Source of the DNA: Streptomyces sp. MnatMP-M17
GTDB lineage: Bacteria; Actinomycetota; Actinomycetes; Streptomycetales; Streptomycetaceae
DNA length: 35,155 bases
Direction: 5' to 3'
Assembly (NCBI RefSeq): GCF_900091995.1
Contig: NZ_FMDK01000330.1
Span: 1 to 35,155 of the forward strand
This document shows, one piece after another, positions 32,381-35,155 of this stretch. A program made the position numbers and the translations under genes. Under the pieces are notes generated by a model. It saw only the letters and a list, made by a program, of their open reading frames with translations. It was not told the origin of the DNA and did no database searches. Within the stretch, counting starts at the first letter, position 1. Each line of letters starts with the position of its first letter.

Positions 32381-33795
32381 GACGTTTCCCTCGTGCTCGG
32401 ATGGGTGGTGAAGGGACGGGTGCCGGTCAGCTCGTCATAGACCGACAGCGGCCGGCGTCCGACCTCGACGCGTGTGGCGGCAGCCCGGTTCAGCAAGGCC
32501 GACAGCGAGCCGGCCGGCTCGTCCGGAGGACGCTCGTGACGGGGCTGGGACGGGACGTCGCCGGTGGTGGTCCGGCGTCCCTTGCCGGTGGGCAGGCCGT
32601 CCCAGTGCGTCTCCTCCACGACACGCACCCCGCGGCCGACTGCCCGCGCGTGCATGGCCAGAAGTGTCTCCCCGCTGGTGTCGGGGGTGGTGGAGTGCAG
32701 CATGACCTGGGACTTCGTGGCCCTGATCTCGATCAGCTGGCGGGGGCGGACCTTGCGGGCGGGCACTGAGTAGAGGTTGCCGCCGAAGGCGACCAGGCAG
32801 TCCTTGCCGACCGGCCGCAGGTGCCGTTCGGCCACCAGATACGGGGTGGGCGGCAGCGCTTTGAGGGCCGCATGGTCCCGGGCGGCGCGGTGCCCGATGA
32901 CCTCCCGGTGCGTCTTGTGGACCTGTGCCCGCCGCTGCGGCACCCAGGCAGCGAACGCCGCGTCCATCTCCTCGACGGAGGAGAAGGCCCTCCCGGACAG
33001 GACGTGGTCGCGGACGATCAGGACCTGCCGCTCGACCCGGCCCTTGCCCTGCGGCCGGTAGGCGGCCAGGACGTCGATGTCGAAGTCGTAGTGGTCGGCG
33101 AAACCGACCGCCTCCGGATGCAGCGGAACCGCTTCCCCCGGGGCGACATGGCGGCGCACGACGGTCTTGGTGCGGTCGTAGACGACGGTCATCGGCACCC
33201 CGCCGAAGTGCGCGAACGCCCGGCGGTGGCAGTCGAAGAACGTCTGGAGATCCAGACTGGTGGTGAAGCAGCAGAAGGGGTCACGTGAGTACGACAGCAC
33301 CATGTGGAAGGAATAGACCTTGGGAATGCCCATGTGAGCGAGGACCTTGCCCTCGTCGCCCCAGTCCACCTGAGCCTGGGCACCCGGGATCACCTCGAAC
33401 CGCCTGTGTATCCCTGCCAGTTCCCTCGGCGTAATGCCCAGTTCCTCGGCGATCCTCGATCGGGCTTCCTGAACGTATAGCTTCACGCGCTGGTAGTTGC
33501 CGGTGAACCCGTACTCCGCGGCCAGCCGCTCGTGGATCACCGCGGCCTTCATCAGGACCTCGGCCCGCAGCATCGCGTCGATCAGCGGCGCGACCTCGTC
33601 GACCACCCGCCCGCGGCGCTGTCCCCCCGATGTCCGGCGTGGCGGAGCCGCCGTTCCCTGGGGCGAGAGGTACTTACGAACCGTCTTCCTGTCCAGACCG
33701 GTCTGCCTGGCGACTTCCGACAGACTGACCGCCCCGGACTCAAGCAGGCCACGAAAACGCCGCAGTTCCAACCAACGCTGAGGATCTAAAACCAC
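32377..33795 (-). CDS. istA: IS21 transposase IstA
   Basis: This is a 472-residue transposase. The start is GTG 33795 (MVLDPQRWLELRRFRGLLES) with GGAGGG nearby; the open frame reaches 33861 but that part lies in the element end. An N-terminal helix-turn-helix (SLSEVARQTGLDRKTVRKYL) is followed by the rve integrase core with catalytic aspartates in AQVDWGDEGKV and VYDRTKT and the glutamate region GKGRVERQVLIVRDHVL. The C-terminal beta-barrel includes FGGNLYSVPARKVRPRQLIE. The gene looks intact. Confidence 0.95.
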   Translation of the reverse strand: MVLDPQRWLELRRFRGLLESGAVSLSEVARQTGLDRKTVRKYLSPQGTAAPPRRTSGGQRRGRVVDEVAPLIDAMLRAEVLMKAAVIHERLAAEYGFTGNYQRVKLYVQEARSRIAEELGITPRELAGIHRRFEVIPGAQAQVDWGDEGKVLAHMGIPKVYSFHMVLSYSRDPFCCFTTSLDLQTFFDCHRRAFAHFGGVPMTVVYDRTKTVVRRHVAPGEAVPLHPEAVGFADHYDFDIDVLAAYRPQGKGRVERQVLIVRDHVLSGRAFSSVEEMDAAFAAWVPQRRAQVHKTHREVIGHRAARDHAALKALPPTPYLVAERHLRPVGKDCLVAFGGNLYSVPARKVRPRQLIEIRATKSQVMLHSTTPDTSGETLLAMHARAVGRGVRVVEETHWDGLPTGKGRRTTTGDVPSQPRHERPPDEPAGSLSALLNRAAATRVEVGRRPLSVYDELTGTRPFTTHPSTRETS

Positions 33796-33909
33796 TGCCC
33801 GCTGCCCTCCGCCGCCCCATACCGACCAAGCAGCAGAGTGCCGAGAACCAGCCCTCAGCACATCAAAAACTGTCCCCGTTCATCCGTACGTGGCTGGGGA
33901 CGTTCGCGT

Positions 33910-33920
33910 GTACGCCGACA
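33910..33920. repeat. IS21 terminal inverted repeat, right
   Basis: GTACGCCGACA, the complement of 31556-31566. The target duplication ATCCAG follows at 33921-33926. Confidence 0.85.
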
Positions 33921-34060
33921 ATCCAGCAACTCCTCGGTCACTGGACGGTCAGCTCGACCATGAGATACGTCCGGCCCTCCGCGACGTTCATCGAGGACGC
34001 CTATCGCTGCGCGGTGACCACCGCCTTGGGCGAACTCACAGTCGAGGAAGGTGGTCCCGC

Positions 34061-34375
34061 ATGAAGATCCGATGGCGCCTGCGCATGGCCGCCGCCCAGC
34101 GTGAGATCTGGACCGGCACCCAGCTCCAGCGGCTTCTGGCCGAACGCGCCGGCCTGCAGATGTCCTCCGCGTCGGTGTCCGCGCTGTTCACCAAAGAGCC
34201 CTCCCAGGTGAAGATGTCCACCTTGATCGCGTTGTGCACCGCGCTGGAATGCACTCCCAACGACCTGTTCGAGGTCGACACCACTCCCGTCGAGCGTCCT
34301 GCCCTCCCACCGCGTCCCGTTGCTGACCTGCCCAAGACGGCCTCCGCCCGCGGCCGTTCGATGCCGCCGCTTTGA
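34061..34375 (+). CDS. XRE-type helix-turn-helix regulator
   Basis: The 104-residue protein starts at ATG 34061, overlapping the recombinase stop (ATGA). The Cro/C1-type domain spans about 10-70: WTGTQLQRLLAERAGLQMSS, ASVSALFTKEPSQVKMSTLI, ALCTALECTPNDLFEVD. A proline- and arginine-rich tail follows (VERPALPPRPVADLPKTASA). It probably binds DNA to control or assist the recombination module. With the genes on both sides it forms a coupled operon. It should still be translatable if a promoter remains, but the IS21 element has separated it from its original start region. Confidence 0.85.
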   Translation: MKIRWRLRMAAAQREIWTGTQLQRLLAERAGLQMSSASVSALFTKEPSQVKMSTLIALCTALECTPNDLFEVDTTPVERPALPPRPVADLPKTASARGRSMPPL

Positions 34376-34388
34376 CCCGGGTGGCATC

Positions 34389-35155
34389 GTGGGCGTCAAA
34401 CAGAGCGACTGCATCGGCTGCGGAGCCCCGGTTGGCTTCATCGACCGGCAGTACTGCTGTCGCTGCACAGCCCGACAGAAGGAGGCGGCGGCCAGGGCCG
34501 CTTGCCCCCGCTGCGGCCAGCAGCGCGTCCTCCAGGCGGACACCGGCCGGTGCATCACCTGCTCACGCGTGTGCACTGCCTGCGGTCACCCGGTAAGAGA
34601 CAGGACAGCGACGTTGTGTCGGGACTGCTCGCGCAAGACTCAACGCGACGCCATCAAGGCGCCCTGCCCTCGGTGCGATCGGCCCGGCTATCTGCGCGAG
34701 GACACCGGCTGGTGCGGGCATTGCTCGCGTCCCCGCCAGACCAAACAGCCGCCCCGGACCTGCCGCGAATGTGGCCGCGTGCGGCGGCATGCTGGGCTGG
34801 GACTCTGCTCAGCCTGCTGGCAGCGTCACCCCGATCGGCCCTTCATCCGGGCCGAGAACCTGATCGCCGAACTCGCCGAACCCCCGGACTGGCTGCGGGA
34901 CTTCGCAGCCGACCTCGCCGCCAAGTACTGCGTCGGCCGCGCCTGCACGATGATCAGTTCCCTGGGACGGCTTCTCCGGGATGACTACCCCAACCGCCCG
35001 CAGGCTCTACTCGAACGCTCTCGTCGTTCCGGACGCTCGATGGGTTCCCTCGCCCGCGCGCTGGAAACCTTCTTCACCGGTCACGGCATGGCCATGGCCA
35101 CCGATCAGGCCGAGCGGCTCGCGGCCGGCCGCCGACAGCGTCGCATCGATGCTGT
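34389..35155 (+). CDS. Multi-zinc-ribbon protein of recombination module (partial)
   Basis: The frame from GTG 34389 runs open to the window edge (255 codons, no stop), so the 3' part is missing. The first 155 residues hold ten CxxC motifs, starting with CIGCGAPVGF, CCRC, CPRC, CITC, CTAC, CRDC, CPRC, CGHC, CREC and CSAC, which could form five zinc ribbons in a row. A helical region follows (WLRDFAADLAAKYCVGRACT, MISSLGRLLRDDYPNRPQAL and SMGSLARALETFF), which resembles the N-terminal SAM-like DNA-binding part of tyrosine recombinases. So the protein may be a second recombinase with a zinc array at its N-terminus; the catalytic part would be beyond the window. It starts 13 bp after the XRE gene. 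Confidence 0.75.
   Translation, partial: MGVKQSDCIGCGAPVGFIDRQYCCRCTARQKEAAARAACPRCGQQRVLQADTGRCITCSRVCTACGHPVRDRTATLCRDCSRKTQRDAIKAPCPRCDRPGYLREDTGWCGHCSRPRQTKQPPRTCRECGRVRRHAGLGLCSACWQRHPDRPFIRAENLIAELAEPPDWLRDFAADLAAKYCVGRACTMISSLGRLLRDDYPNRPQALLERSRRSGRSMGSLARALETFFTGHGMAMATDQAERLAAGRRQRRIDA

Larger units (their letters stand above)
31556..33920 (-). mobile_element. Complete IS21-family element (2365 bp)
   Basis: The ends are TGTCGGCGTAC (31556-31566) and its exact complement (33910-33920), flanked by a 6-bp duplication ATCCAG (31550-31555 and 33921-33926). Inside are istA and istB on the minus strand, overlapping by TTGA. Near both ends the motif GAACGTCCCCAG recurs (left about 31592, right in complement), as expected of the repeated transposase sites of IS21. 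The intact duplication and genes show a recent insertion. The target is the recombinase gene. Confidence 0.93.
30623..34064 (+). pseudogene. Tyrosine recombinase, split by amber codon and IS21
   Basis: Removing the IS21 element (31556-33920) and one copy of its 6-bp duplication restores one frame from GTG 30623 to TGA 34064. The N-terminal SAM-like domain includes AFVASWRARGFSPVTVENDI. The catalytic domain has the first arginine in YHAGLRSEEASLL, the H-x-x-R box PHALRRACATH, the restored box VAIQQLLGHWTVSSTMRYV, and the nucleophile Tyr in TMRYV. An in-frame TAG at 30911-30913 (after STRREYV, where CAG would be expected) cuts the first 100 residues off. The stop overlaps the XRE gene (ATGA). 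It was probably the integrase of the module at the right edge and is now inactive. Confidence 0.88.

Noticed and set aside
1-35155. CRISPR arrays, tRNA and rRNA genes
   Set aside because: No regularly spaced repeats and no tRNA or rRNA-like sequence were noticed in reading the window; no dedicated scan could be run.

Overview
The window looks like Streptomyces or a close relative. GC content is very high throughout, GTG and TTG starts are common, genes are often coupled by ATGA, GTGA or TTGA overlaps, and the sugar transporters carry no ATPase gene of their own, as in streptomycetes that share one MsiK-type ATPase. The region is accessory DNA: one coherent sugar-catabolism cluster embedded in decayed genes and mobile elements.

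Left flank (1-7350). A frameshifted IS5-type transposase and a frameshifted coiled-coil/winged-helix gene have cut into a HEAT-repeat gene. A membrane serine/threonine kinase (2761-4443) is intact. Then come a decayed two-gene unit, two small hypotheticals, and a run of transposon debris: an IS5-family remnant, an IS256 N-terminal scrap and a serine recombinase C-terminal scrap.

Centre (7377-25570). Nearly all genes lie on the minus strand. Reading with transcription (right to left) there are: a cytoplasmic GH32 fructosidase, a PfkB fructokinase, a LacI regulator with a perfect 16-bp palindromic operator, a CUT1 transporter (lipoprotein plus two permeases) and a DUF2961/GH172 protein. A second unit follows: an unusual GH32-like enzyme behind two AAGCGCTT operator-like sites, a second CUT1 transporter, a decayed DUF2961 copy and a second LacI regulator. 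An IS110-family element sits between the two permease genes of the second transporter. A third permease pair next to the first GH32 gene is decayed. GH32, GH172, fructokinase and sugar importers together suggest uptake and breakdown of fructose-containing oligosaccharides, possibly including alpha-linked or cyclic difructosides. The substrate is inferred.

Right flank (25539-35155). There is a truncated hypothetical gene, a small secreted protein with a frameshift in its signal peptide, a coupled operon (small membrane protein, ECF sigma factor, pentapeptide-tailed protein), and a divergent pair of hypotheticals. The end of the window is a mobile-DNA module: a tyrosine recombinase, an XRE-type regulator and a protein with ten CxxC motifs that runs off the edge. 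The recombinase is broken by an amber codon and by a complete IS21-family element (31556-33920) with 11-bp terminal inverted repeats and a 6-bp target duplication. A short IstB scrap of a related element lies nearby.
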